64,000 nt of DNA. It comes from Pseudomonas sp. N040. GTDB lineage: Bacteria; Pseudomonadota; Gammaproteobacteria; Pseudomonadales; Pseudomonadaceae. The notes beneath the pieces are model-generated. The model worked only from the letters and a program-made list of their open reading frames with translations. It had not been told where the DNA came from and searched no databases. Every line of letters starts with the position of its first letter. The stretch's first letter is position 1. Shown in pieces: positions 57,883-64,000 of the stretch. A program made the translations under genes and the position numbers. The stretch spans positions 62,001 to 126,000 of the forward strand of contig NZ_JADOBE010000003.1 in the NCBI RefSeq assembly GCF_015637705.1, given 5' to 3'.

Positions 57883-58872
57883 ATGAGCAACCCTGCCGTC
57901 GCCCAACCGATCCAGGACACCCTGAACAGCGCACGCCGTGTGGCGTTCAAGCGTTGGTTGCCCAACCTGCTGCTGCCGCTGATCGGCACGCTGGTGTTTC
58001 TGCTGTTCTGGCAGCTGGCCGCCGGCAGCATCAACACCAGCCTGGGCGCGTTTCCCGGCCCGAGCCAGGTGGCCACGCAGTTCGTCAGCCTGGTGGATGA
58101 ACATCAGCGTGAGCAGGCCAAGGCCGATGCGTTTTACCAGCGACAGGAACAGCGCAACGCGGAAAAGCTCGCCAGCGATCCGGCGGCCCAGGTGAGCATC
58201 CGCCCGTATACCGGCAAGCCGACCTTCTTCAAGCAGATCTTCACCAGCCTCTACACGGTGATGACCGGCTTTGTGCTGGCCTCGCTGGTGGCGATTCCGC
58301 TGGGGATCATCTGCGGCTTGAGCAAGCCGATCTACAACGCAATCAATCCGCTGATCCAGGTGTTCAAGCCGGTTTCGCCGCTGGCCTGGTTGCCGCTGGT
58401 GACCATGGTGGTCAGCGCCGTGTACAGCAGCAGTGATCCGCTGTTCGCCAAGTCGTTTGTCACTTCGGCAATCACCGTGGCGCTGTGCTGCCTGTGGCCG
58501 ACGGTGATCAATACCACGGTCGGCGTGGCCAGCCTGGACCAGGATCTGCAGAACGTCAGTCGCGTGCTCAGTTTGTCGCCACTCAGCCACGTGCGGCGCA
58601 TCGTGCTGCCGGCGGCGATCCCGATGATCTTCACCGGCCTGCGCCTGTCGCTGGCGACCGGCTGGATGGTGCTGATCGCTGCCGAGATGCTGGCGCAGAA
58701 CCCCGGGCTGGGCAAATTCATCTGGGACGAGTTCCAGAACGGCAGCTCCAATTCGCTGGGGCGGATCATGGTCGCGGTGGTGGTGATAGGCCTGATCGGT
58801 TTTGCCCTCGACCGGCTGATGCTGGCGCTGCAACGCCGCGTCAGTTGGGACAAGAATGCTGATCTTCGCTAA
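57883..58872 (+). CDS. nrtB: Nitrate ABC transporter permease
   Basis: A 329-residue permease with six membrane segments. The EAA-type loop is visible in LLSLSPLSHVRRIVLPAAIP as the stretch RRIVLPAAIP with GLRLSLATGW. LIAAEMLAQNPGLG and FVLASLVAIPLGIICGLS are typical of the nitrate/taurine permease group. It works with NrtA and NrtC. ATG at 57883 (MSNPAVAQPI) is the best start; no stronger ribosome site is seen upstream, so it may be translated from the nrtA mRNA. Confidence 0.93.
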   Translation: MSNPAVAQPIQDTLNSARRVAFKRWLPNLLLPLIGTLVFLLFWQLAAGSINTSLGAFPGPSQVATQFVSLVDEHQREQAKADAFYQRQEQRNAEKLASDPAAQVSIRPYTGKPTFFKQIFTSLYTVMTGFVLASLVAIPLGIICGLSKPIYNAINPLIQVFKPVSPLAWLPLVTMVVSAVYSSSDPLFAKSFVTSAITVALCCLWPTVINTTVGVASLDQDLQNVSRVLSLSPLSHVRRIVLPAAIPMIFTGLRLSLATGWMVLIAAEMLAQNPGLGKFIWDEFQNGSSNSLGRIMVAVVVIGLIGFALDRLMLALQRRVSWDKNADLR

Positions 58873-58892
58873 TTATTTTCAAGGAGTTCGCC

Positions 58893-59687
58893 ATGAGTCA
58901 GGCACACCTCGAGCTGAGTGCCGTCGGCATCAGCTTCCCAACTGACAAGGGCCTGTATTGCGCCTTGCAGAACGTCAATCTGAAAATCGCCAAGGGCGAG
59001 TTCGTTTCGCTGATCGGCCACTCCGGCTGCGGCAAATCCACCGTGCTGAATATCGTTGCCGGCCTGTACCAGGCCAGCCAGGGCGGGGTGATTCTGGATG
59101 GCCGCGAGGTCAACTCGCCGGGGCCGGAACGCGCGGTGGTGTTCCAGAACCACAGCCTGTTGCCGTGGCTGAGCTGCTACCAGAACATCGAGCTGGCGGT
59201 GCGTCAGGTCTTCAAAGGGCGCAAAAGCAAGGCCGAGATGCGTGAGTGGATCGAGCACAACCTCGAGCTGGTGCACATGAGCCACGCCCGCGACAAACGC
59301 CCCAGCGAAATCTCCGGCGGCATGAAACAGCGCATCGGCATTGCCCGCGCACTGGCCATGCAACCCAAGGTATTGCTGATGGACGAGCCGTTCGGTGCGC
59401 TGGATGCGCTGACCCGCGCCCATCTGCAGGATTCGCTGATGGAGATCCATGCGGCGCTGGGCAACACGGTGATCATGATCACCCACGACGTGGACGAAGC
59501 GGTGCTGCTGTCCGACCGTATCGTGATGATGAGCAATGGTCCGGCGGCCACGGTCGGCGAGATTCTCCGGGTGGAGCTGCCGCGCCCGCGCGAGCGCATG
59601 GCCCTGGCCCATGATCCGCGCTACCACGAGTACCGCGCGGCGGTGCTGGAGTTCCTCTACCAGAAGCAACACCGCCCGGCCGCGTAG
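58893..59687 (+). CDS. nrtC: Nitrate ABC transporter ATP-binding protein
   Basis: A 264-residue ATPase. Walker A is GHSGCGKST (residue about 43), the ABC signature is ISGGMKQRIGIARALAMQP (about 145), Walker B is VLLMDEPFGALD, and the switch His is in MITHDVDEAV. It powers NrtAB. It lacks the C-terminal NrtA-like regulatory domain of cyanobacterial NrtC, so it is closer to NasD/NrtD in size. AAGGAG lies 8 bases before its ATG. Confidence 0.94.
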   Translation: MSQAHLELSAVGISFPTDKGLYCALQNVNLKIAKGEFVSLIGHSGCGKSTVLNIVAGLYQASQGGVILDGREVNSPGPERAVVFQNHSLLPWLSCYQNIELAVRQVFKGRKSKAEMREWIEHNLELVHMSHARDKRPSEISGGMKQRIGIARALAMQPKVLLMDEPFGALDALTRAHLQDSLMEIHAALGNTVIMITHDVDEAVLLSDRIVMMSNGPAATVGEILRVELPRPRERMALAHDPRYHEYRAAVLEFLYQKQHRPAA

Positions 59688-60093
59688 CTGGCCTGCCCGC
59701 CGAACCCGCTCGCCGAACAGATCATCGCCACCCCTCATGGCGAGAGCGCCGCGCCCCCAGGTCTGTTGCTGCGGTGCGGTTCGCCTGCCCGCACGGCCCC
59801 TTAGGAGCGCCGCCCCCGGCGCGAGCTTTTGCCACCCCTCGCGGCATGGGCGCCGCGCCCACCGAATGCGCTGCCTGTCCGTCGGCTAGACAGGCACAGC
59901 TGCGCACCAATTGCGGGCGGACGCACCAGTTCGGCCCGGGCTTGCTTGCGCTGACGCTCTGCCGGCGCCGGCAAATGAGCATGAGCGTTGCCCGGCGTTT
60001 GCCTGGCGCAGCCGCATCAGCCGCGCCCCATCAGTGCGGCGCAGCGCGTTCCGGGCGGCGGCTCCCGCGCTGGAGTGTGAGTGCCGGCAATGT
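59688..60093. other. Non-coding region with degenerate REP-like sequence
   Basis: About 400 bases between nrtC and the nasA promoter. It contains two related stretches, near 59728 and 59830, both reading GCCACCCCT and GCGCCGCGCCC, and a REP-like TAGGAGCGCCGCCCCC near 59802. An open frame of 136 codons here has no coding character. No NtrC site was identified with confidence. Confidence 0.5.
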
Positions 60094-60109
60094 TGGCCCG
60101 GTCCTTGCT
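60094..60109 (+). promoter_or_regulatory. Sigma-54 promoter of nasA
   Basis: TGGCCCGGTCCTTGCT has GG and GC with ten bases between. It predicts a start near 60120, four bases before the first leader hairpin. Confidence 0.78.
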
Positions 60110-60123
60110 GAATACCTGTACTT

Positions 60124-60209
60124 GGCAGCCAAAGGCGGTTGCCCGACTACGGCAAAGGCGTCGCATTCAATCGGTTCTCGGTGAGCCGCGTTGAGGCGAC
60201 GCTTTTTTT
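60124..60209 (+). promoter_or_regulatory. NasT (ANTAR) antitermination leader upstream of nasA
   Basis: P1 (60124-60143) has arms GGCAGCC and GGTTGCC with hexaloop AAAGGC. P2 (60150-60163) has arms CGGC and GTCG (one G-U pair) with hexaloop AAAGGC. The P2 loop and 3' arm overlap the 5' arm of a terminator (60154-60209), where GCGUCGC pairs with GCGACGC before seven T. The layout is the same as in the nrtA leader, so nasA should respond to NasT. Confidence 0.88.
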
Positions 60210-60308
60210 CGTTTCGCGTCCACGTGTGACGCAGGGCTGGGTTTTCCGGCGTTAGCCGATTCGGTCGAGCCGGGCGGAATCATTGAATTGCTATCCACGA
60301 GGTGTCAG

Positions 60309-61520
60309 ATGAATAAAAGTTTCTGGAAATCGGGCAACACGCCGACGCTGTTCGCCGCCTTTCTCTACTTCGACCTGAGTTTCATGGTCTGGTATGTGCT
60401 TGGCCCACTCGGCGTGCAGATCGCCACGGACCTGCAACTGACGACCCAGCAGCGCTCCTTCATGGTTGCCACGCCGATCCTGGCCGGCGCGGTCTTGCGC
60501 TTCCTGCTCGGCCTGCTGGCTGATCGAACCTCGCCCAAGGCGGCCGGCCTGCTCGGGCAGGTGGTGGTGATCGGCGCGCTGGCGGTGGCCTGGCTGCACG
60601 GCATTCACAGTTATGAGCAGGCGTTGCTGCTCGGGCTGTTCCTCGGTGTCGCCGGCGCTTCCTTCGCCGTGGCTTTGCCGCTGGCCTCGCAGTGGTATCC
60701 GCCGCAGCATCAGGGCAAGGCGATGGGCATCGCCGGCGCCGGCAACTCCGGTACCGTGCTGGCCGCGCTGTTCGCCCCGGCCCTGGCCGCCGCCTATGGC
60801 TGGAACAATGTGTTCGGCCTGGCGCTGATTCCGCTGGTGCTGACCCTCGGCATCTTTGCCGTCGCGGCGAAGAATGCGCCGAACCGACCGGCCCCCAAGG
60901 CCATGGCCGACTACCTGAAGGCGCTGGCCGATCCGGACAGCTGGTGGTTCATGCTGTTCTACAGCGTGACCTTCGGCGGCTTCCTCGGCCTGGCCAGCAC
61001 CTTGCCCGGTTACTTCCATGACCAGTACGGTTTCGATCCGGTCAAGGCCGGCTACTACACCGCCGCCTGCGTGTTCGCCGGCAGCCTGATGCGTCCGCTG
61101 GGTGGCGCCCTGGCTGATCGCATCGGCGGCATCCGCGCGCTGCTGGTGATGTACACCGTGGCTTCGCTGAGCATCACCATCGTCGGCCTCAACCTGGCCA
61201 GCTCCACGGCGGCACTCGGCCTGTTCGTGGTGGCCATGCTCTGCCTGGGTGCCGGCAACGGTTCGGTGTTCCAGCTGGTGCCGCAGCGCTTTCATCGCGA
61301 GATTGGCGTGATGACCGGGTTGATTGGCATGGCGGGCGGTATTGGTGGTTTCTGCCTGACCGCCGGGCTGGGCGCGATCAAGCAAGCCACCGGCGATTAC
61401 CAGCTCGGTTTGTGGCTGTTCGCCAGCTTGGGCGTGCTGGCCTGGGTCGGCCTGTTCAGCGTCAAGCGCCGCTGGCGCACCACCTGGGGTAGCGCGGCGA
61501 TGACCGTGGCCCGGGTTTAA
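60309..61520 (+). CDS. nasA: NarK/NasA-family nitrate transporter (MFS)
   Basis: A 403-residue, 12-helix major facilitator protein. The nitrate signature is GIAGAGNSGTVLAALFAP in helix 5, and a second Gly-rich motif is GMAGGIGGFCLTAG in helix 11. LGLLADRTSPK is the usual loop between helices 2 and 3. It imports nitrate for assimilation, alongside the ABC transporter upstream. The ATG at 60309 has GAGGTG upstream. It sits 100 bases behind its leader terminator. Confidence 0.9.
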   Translation: MNKSFWKSGNTPTLFAAFLYFDLSFMVWYVLGPLGVQIATDLQLTTQQRSFMVATPILAGAVLRFLLGLLADRTSPKAAGLLGQVVVIGALAVAWLHGIHSYEQALLLGLFLGVAGASFAVALPLASQWYPPQHQGKAMGIAGAGNSGTVLAALFAPALAAAYGWNNVFGLALIPLVLTLGIFAVAAKNAPNRPAPKAMADYLKALADPDSWWFMLFYSVTFGGFLGLASTLPGYFHDQYGFDPVKAGYYTAACVFAGSLMRPLGGALADRIGGIRALLVMYTVASLSITIVGLNLASSTAALGLFVVAMLCLGAGNGSVFQLVPQRFHREIGVMTGLIGMAGGIGGFCLTAGLGAIKQATGDYQLGLWLFASLGVLAWVGLFSVKRRWRTTWGSAAMTVARV

Positions 61521-61546
61521 CTGTTGGCAGGAAAATGTAGGTTGGG

Positions 61547-61618
61547 CGTAGGGTGGGCTTTAGCCCACCATTTGGCGCTGCCTGGTTTGGTGTTTGGTGG
61601 GCTGAAGCCCACCCTGCG
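61547..61618. repeat. Palindromic repeat (family A, copy 3)
   Basis: The same arms as copy 1 (CGTAGGGTGGGCTTTAGC), with the centre TTTGGCGCTGCCTGGTTTGG and an 8-base insertion near the right arm. It lies just before the PP2C/kinase gene. Confidence 0.85.
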
Positions 61619-61660
61619 CTGTAACGCCTCCTCTTCCGGACTAATCGGACAAGAGTATCC

Positions 61661-63331
61661 ATGAGCCTGCAACTGAGCATCGCCGAAGCCACTGCTGCCG
61701 GGCCGCGTCCGCAGAACCAGGATGCCTTGCGCGTGGTCACACCGGCGCCGGCGCTGGCGGCGAGCAAGGGTTATCTGTGTGCGATCGCCGATGGCGTCAG
61801 CCAGTGCGTGGATGGCGGGCTGGCTGCCCGCGCGACGCTGCAGGCCCTGGCGCTGGATTACTACGCCACGCCGGAAACCTGGCCGGTGGCGCAGGCGCTG
61901 GAGCGCCTGTTGCTGGCACAGAACCGCTGGCTGCGCGCCAATGGCGGCGGCCAGCCGTTGCTGACCACACTCAGCGCGCTGGTCTTGCGCGGGCGGCGCT
62001 ACACCCTGGCGCACGTCGGCGACTGCCGGGTCTATCGCTGGCATGCCGGCAAGCTGGAGCGGCTGACCAGCGAGCATGTCTGGGAACAACCCGGCATGCA
62101 GCATGTGCTGAGCCGGGCGATGGGCCTGGACCAGCATGTGCTGGCCGATTACAGCGAAGGCGAGTTGCAGGCCGGCGAGCAGTTCCTGCTGCTCAGCGAC
62201 GGCGTCTGGGCCAGCCTTGACGATGCCTACATCGCCAGCGTGCTGCGCGATGAGCCGGAGCAGCAGGCGGTGGTCAATGCGCTGATTCGCGCCGCCCATC
62301 TGGCCGGCAGTCAGGACAACGCCAGCGCGCTGCTGGTGCGCATCGACCGGCTGCCGCAAAACAACCTCGGCGATACGCTGGCGCAATTGCGCGACTGGCC
62401 GCTGCCGCCACGTTTGCGCAGCGGGCAGTCGTTCGAAGGCTGGACGGTGCTGGGCGTGCGGGCCGAATCTCGCCAGTCACTGCTGTATCGGGTGCGCGAT
62501 GCCCAGGGCCAGGCCTGGCTGCTGAAGACCCTGCCGCCCAGTCGCGCGGACGAGGAGGGTGCCGGGCCGGCGTTGCTGCTGGAAGAGTGGTTTTTGCGCC
62601 GGGTCGCCGGCCGCTACTTTCCCGAGTTGCACCCGCTGCCACAGCGCCAGCACCTGTATTACGTGCAGCGCGAATATGCCGGGCAGACGCTGGCCGAGCT
62701 GTTGGCCCGGCATGGTCCGCTGCCGCTGGCCGACTGGCTGGAGCTGGCGCCGCGCCTGTTGCGCGGGCTGGGCATGCTGCACCGGCGGAATATCCTGCAC
62801 CGCGACATCAAGCCGGAAAACCTGCACCTGGGCAGCGACGGCGAGTTGCGCCTGCTGGATTTCGGCCTGGCCTTCTGTCCGGGGCTGTCGGCGGAGCAGG
62901 CCCATCATCTGCCCGGCACGCCGAGCTACCTGGCCCCGGAGTGCTTTCAGGGTGCTGCGCCAGATGCCCGGCAGGACCTCTACGCCGCCGGGGTGGCGCT
63001 GTACCGGCTGCTCTGCGGGCACTACCCGTATGGCGAGATCGAGGCCTTTCAGCATCCGCGCTTCGGCCAGCCGGTAGCGGTCAGCCGTTACCGGCCCGAC
63101 GTGCCGGCGTGGCTGGACGAGTTGCTGGCGCAGGCAGTGGCCAGTGATCCGCAACAACGCTTCGAGACGGCCGAGCAATGGCTGCTGCAGCTGGAACAGG
63201 GCGAACGCCAGGTCGATGCCCTGCGCGCGCGCCCGCTGCTGGAGCGCGAACCGCTGAAGGTCTGGCGCGGGCTGGCGCTGGCGGGGTGGTTGCTGAACCT
63301 GCTGTTGCTGGTGCTGCTGCTCAAGGGCTGA
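61661..63331 (+). CDS. Fused PP2C-type phosphatase and Ser/Thr protein kinase
   Basis: A 556-residue protein. Residues 1-235 are a PP2C phosphatase (RPQNQDAL, CAIADGVSQ, LAHVGDCRVYRW, LLLSDGVW and QDNASALLV), with metal-binding Asp residues intact. Residues 255-510 are a kinase with HRDIKPENL (Asp382), DFG (Asp400) and GTPSYLAPE; the Gly-rich loop is degenerate. The last 20 residues are a membrane anchor. Such a protein lies between nasA and nirB in other Pseudomonas. It may act on the nitrate system, but no substrate is known. Confidence 0.87.
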   Translation: MSLQLSIAEATAAGPRPQNQDALRVVTPAPALAASKGYLCAIADGVSQCVDGGLAARATLQALALDYYATPETWPVAQALERLLLAQNRWLRANGGGQPLLTTLSALVLRGRRYTLAHVGDCRVYRWHAGKLERLTSEHVWEQPGMQHVLSRAMGLDQHVLADYSEGELQAGEQFLLLSDGVWASLDDAYIASVLRDEPEQQAVVNALIRAAHLAGSQDNASALLVRIDRLPQNNLGDTLAQLRDWPLPPRLRSGQSFEGWTVLGVRAESRQSLLYRVRDAQGQAWLLKTLPPSRADEEGAGPALLLEEWFLRRVAGRYFPELHPLPQRQHLYYVQREYAGQTLAELLARHGPLPLADWLELAPRLLRGLGMLHRRNILHRDIKPENLHLGSDGELRLLDFGLAFCPGLSAEQAHHLPGTPSYLAPECFQGAAPDARQDLYAAGVALYRLLCGHYPYGEIEAFQHPRFGQPVAVSRYRPDVPAWLDELLAQAVASDPQQRFETAEQWLLQLEQGERQVDALRARPLLEREPLKVWRGLALAGWLLNLLLLVLLLKG

Positions 63332-63427
63332 AGTGCACCAATGCTGTGCGGTTGGCATCAAACGGGTGCAGGAAAACCGCCGGCAGCGGCGCAATGGCCC
63401 GGCCGCGGCGCGATTTTGTCGGGTGGG

Positions 63428-63492
63428 CGTAGGGTGGGCTTCAGCCGACCATTTGGCGTTGTCTGGTTTGGTGGTCAGAAGCCCACCCTACG
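63428..63492. repeat. Palindromic repeat (family A, copy 4)
   Basis: Arms CGTAGGGTGGGCTTCAGC and GAAGCCCACCCTACG are less perfect than in copy 1. The centre is TTTGGCGTTGTCTGGTTTGG. A partial extra right end (CCAGCCCTACG) follows. It lies after the PP2C/kinase gene, so this gene is flanked by two copies. Confidence 0.82.
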
Positions 63493-63606
63493 CCAGCCCT
63501 ACGCGCGCAACCTGCGCCGACCCTGCGCCCGTTCCACGCTTGCCCTCGGCGATTGGCGCTCAGCACCTAAGGAAAAACAGGCTGATTTAAACGCTTTGCT
63601 GGCTGT

Positions 63607-63622
63607 TGGCACGACACCTGCA
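63607..63622 (+). promoter_or_regulatory. Sigma-54 promoter of nirB
   Basis: TGGCACGACACCTGCA has GG and GC with ten bases between and is the best consensus match of the three nitrate promoters. It predicts a start near 63633. Confidence 0.8.
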
Positions 63623-63664
63623 ATGTTCGCCGTACGGTAAAACGGCAACACACATAGCGCGGTA

Positions 63665-63749
63665 TCTCTCAATGGCGAGGGAGCCGCGGCCCGGCAAGTC
63701 GGGATCAGGACAAAGGCGTCCTCGCACATTTCTGCGGGACGCCTTTTTT
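63665..63749 (+). promoter_or_regulatory. NasT (ANTAR) antitermination leader upstream of nirB
   Basis: P1 (63665-63682) has arms TCTCTC and GAGGGA with hexaloop AAUGGC. P2 (63707-63722) has arms AGGAC and GTCCT with hexaloop AAAGGC. The P2 loop and 3' arm are also the 5' arm of the terminator (63712-63749), where AAAGGCGUCC pairs with the later GGGACGCCUUU and T residues follow. This is the third leader of the set and links nirB to NasT. Confidence 0.9.
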
Positions 63750-63795
63750 GTTTCCCGATTATTGATTCCCCGGAACGGGTGATGGGAGAGCTCAG

Positions 63796-64000
63796 ATGAA
63801 GAAACTCAAGCTGGTGATGGTCGGTAACGGCATGGCCGGGGTGCGTACCCTGGAAGAGCTGCTCAAGCTGGCGCCGGAACTTTACGAGATCACCGTGTTC
63901 GGCGCCGAGCCGCACCCCAACTACAACCGCATTCTGTTGTCGCCGGTGCTGGCCGGTGAACAGACCTTCGAGGAAATCGTGCTCAACGACCTCGACTGGT
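63796..64000 (+). CDS. nirB: Assimilatory nitrite reductase large subunit (5' part)
   Basis: The first 68 codons of NirB are present; the gene runs off the right edge. KLVMVGNGMAGVRTLEEL is the FAD-binding GxGxxG start, and FGAEPHPNYNRILLSPVLAG is typical of NirB-type reductases. NirB with NirD reduces nitrite to ammonium using NAD(P)H. The ATG at 63796 follows GGGAGAG. It is 46 bases behind the leader terminator. Assimilatory NasB-type proteins share this start, so the choice of symbol relies on context. Confidence 0.88.
   Translation, partial: MKKLKLVMVGNGMAGVRTLEELLKLAPELYEITVFGAEPHPNYNRILLSPVLAGEQTFEEIVLNDLDW

Noticed and set aside
59900..59935. Repeated GCACCA-like sequences upstream of nasA as NtrC binding sites
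   Set aside because: They are direct repeats rather than the inverted repeat expected for NtrC, so no site was called.
59774..60184. A 136-codon open frame in the nrtC-nasA gap
   Set aside because: Its composition is unlike neighbouring genes, it covers REP-like DNA, the sigma-54 promoter and the leader hairpins, and it has no ribosome site.

Overview
The window is a high-GC chromosomal segment of a Pseudomonas-type gammaproteobacterium. The strongest evidence is the block from 24.3 to 36.8 kb. It carries pgi, panC, panB, folK, pcnB, the crcZ sRNA, cbrB, cbrA, a small cbrX-like ORF, gluQ and dksA in the order known from Pseudomonas genomes. A nitrate-assimilation cluster at the right end (nasS, nasT, nrtABC, nasA, a PP2C/kinase gene, nirB) and REP-like intergenic palindromes fit the same assignment. 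No tRNA, rRNA, CRISPR array, insertion sequence or prophage was recognised.

Layout. 0-1.7 kb: tssA, the edge of a type VI secretion locus. 2.2-8.6 kb: a TetR-family gene divergent from a fatty-acid module (two-domain FabG-like reductase, MaoC hydratase, FadI-like thiolase, acyl-CoA dehydrogenase). 8.7-20.4 kb: mostly envelope and housekeeping genes (beta-propeller lipid-side protein, acetyltransferase, membrane diguanylate cyclase, two DUF2845 proteins, a DUF748 protein, an rRNA-methyltransferase-like protein, a large DUF2339 membrane protein). 20.6-24.3 kb: acetyl-CoA acetyltransferase, acetyl-CoA synthetase, a small membrane protein. 24.3-36.8 kb: the conserved pgi-to-dksA block, with CbrA/CbrB/CrcZ carbon catabolite control. 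37-43.8 kb: aminotransferase, sfsA, serine hydrolase, SMP-30-like protein, YceI, phospholipase-D-type enzyme. 44-48.4 kb: a sulfide/sulfate operon (persulfide dioxygenase, DUF442-SQR fusion, SulP permease). 49.1-54.1 kb: ferritin-like hydrolase, SDR, Baeyer-Villiger-type monooxygenase and a divergent PucR-type regulator. 54.3-64 kb: nitrate assimilation.

The most informative regulatory content is in the nitrate cluster. Three separate transcription units (nrtABC, nasA, nirB) each begin with a sigma-54 promoter. Each is followed within about 40 nt by two hairpins with hexanucleotide loops (A at position 1, G at position 4). The second hairpin overlaps the 5' arm of an intrinsic terminator. This is the known architecture of an ANTAR-protein antitermination target, and the ANTAR protein NasT with its partner NasS is encoded next to it. 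The model is that NasS holds NasT without nitrate; with nitrate, NasT binds all three leaders and lets transcription through.

Other points of interest are a well-resolved crcZ gene with its sigma-54 promoter and a candidate CbrB site, a 58-codon cbrX-like ORF overlapping cbrA, the absence of panD from its usual place between panC and pgi, and a family of about 65-bp palindromic repeats, two copies of which flank the PP2C/kinase gene.
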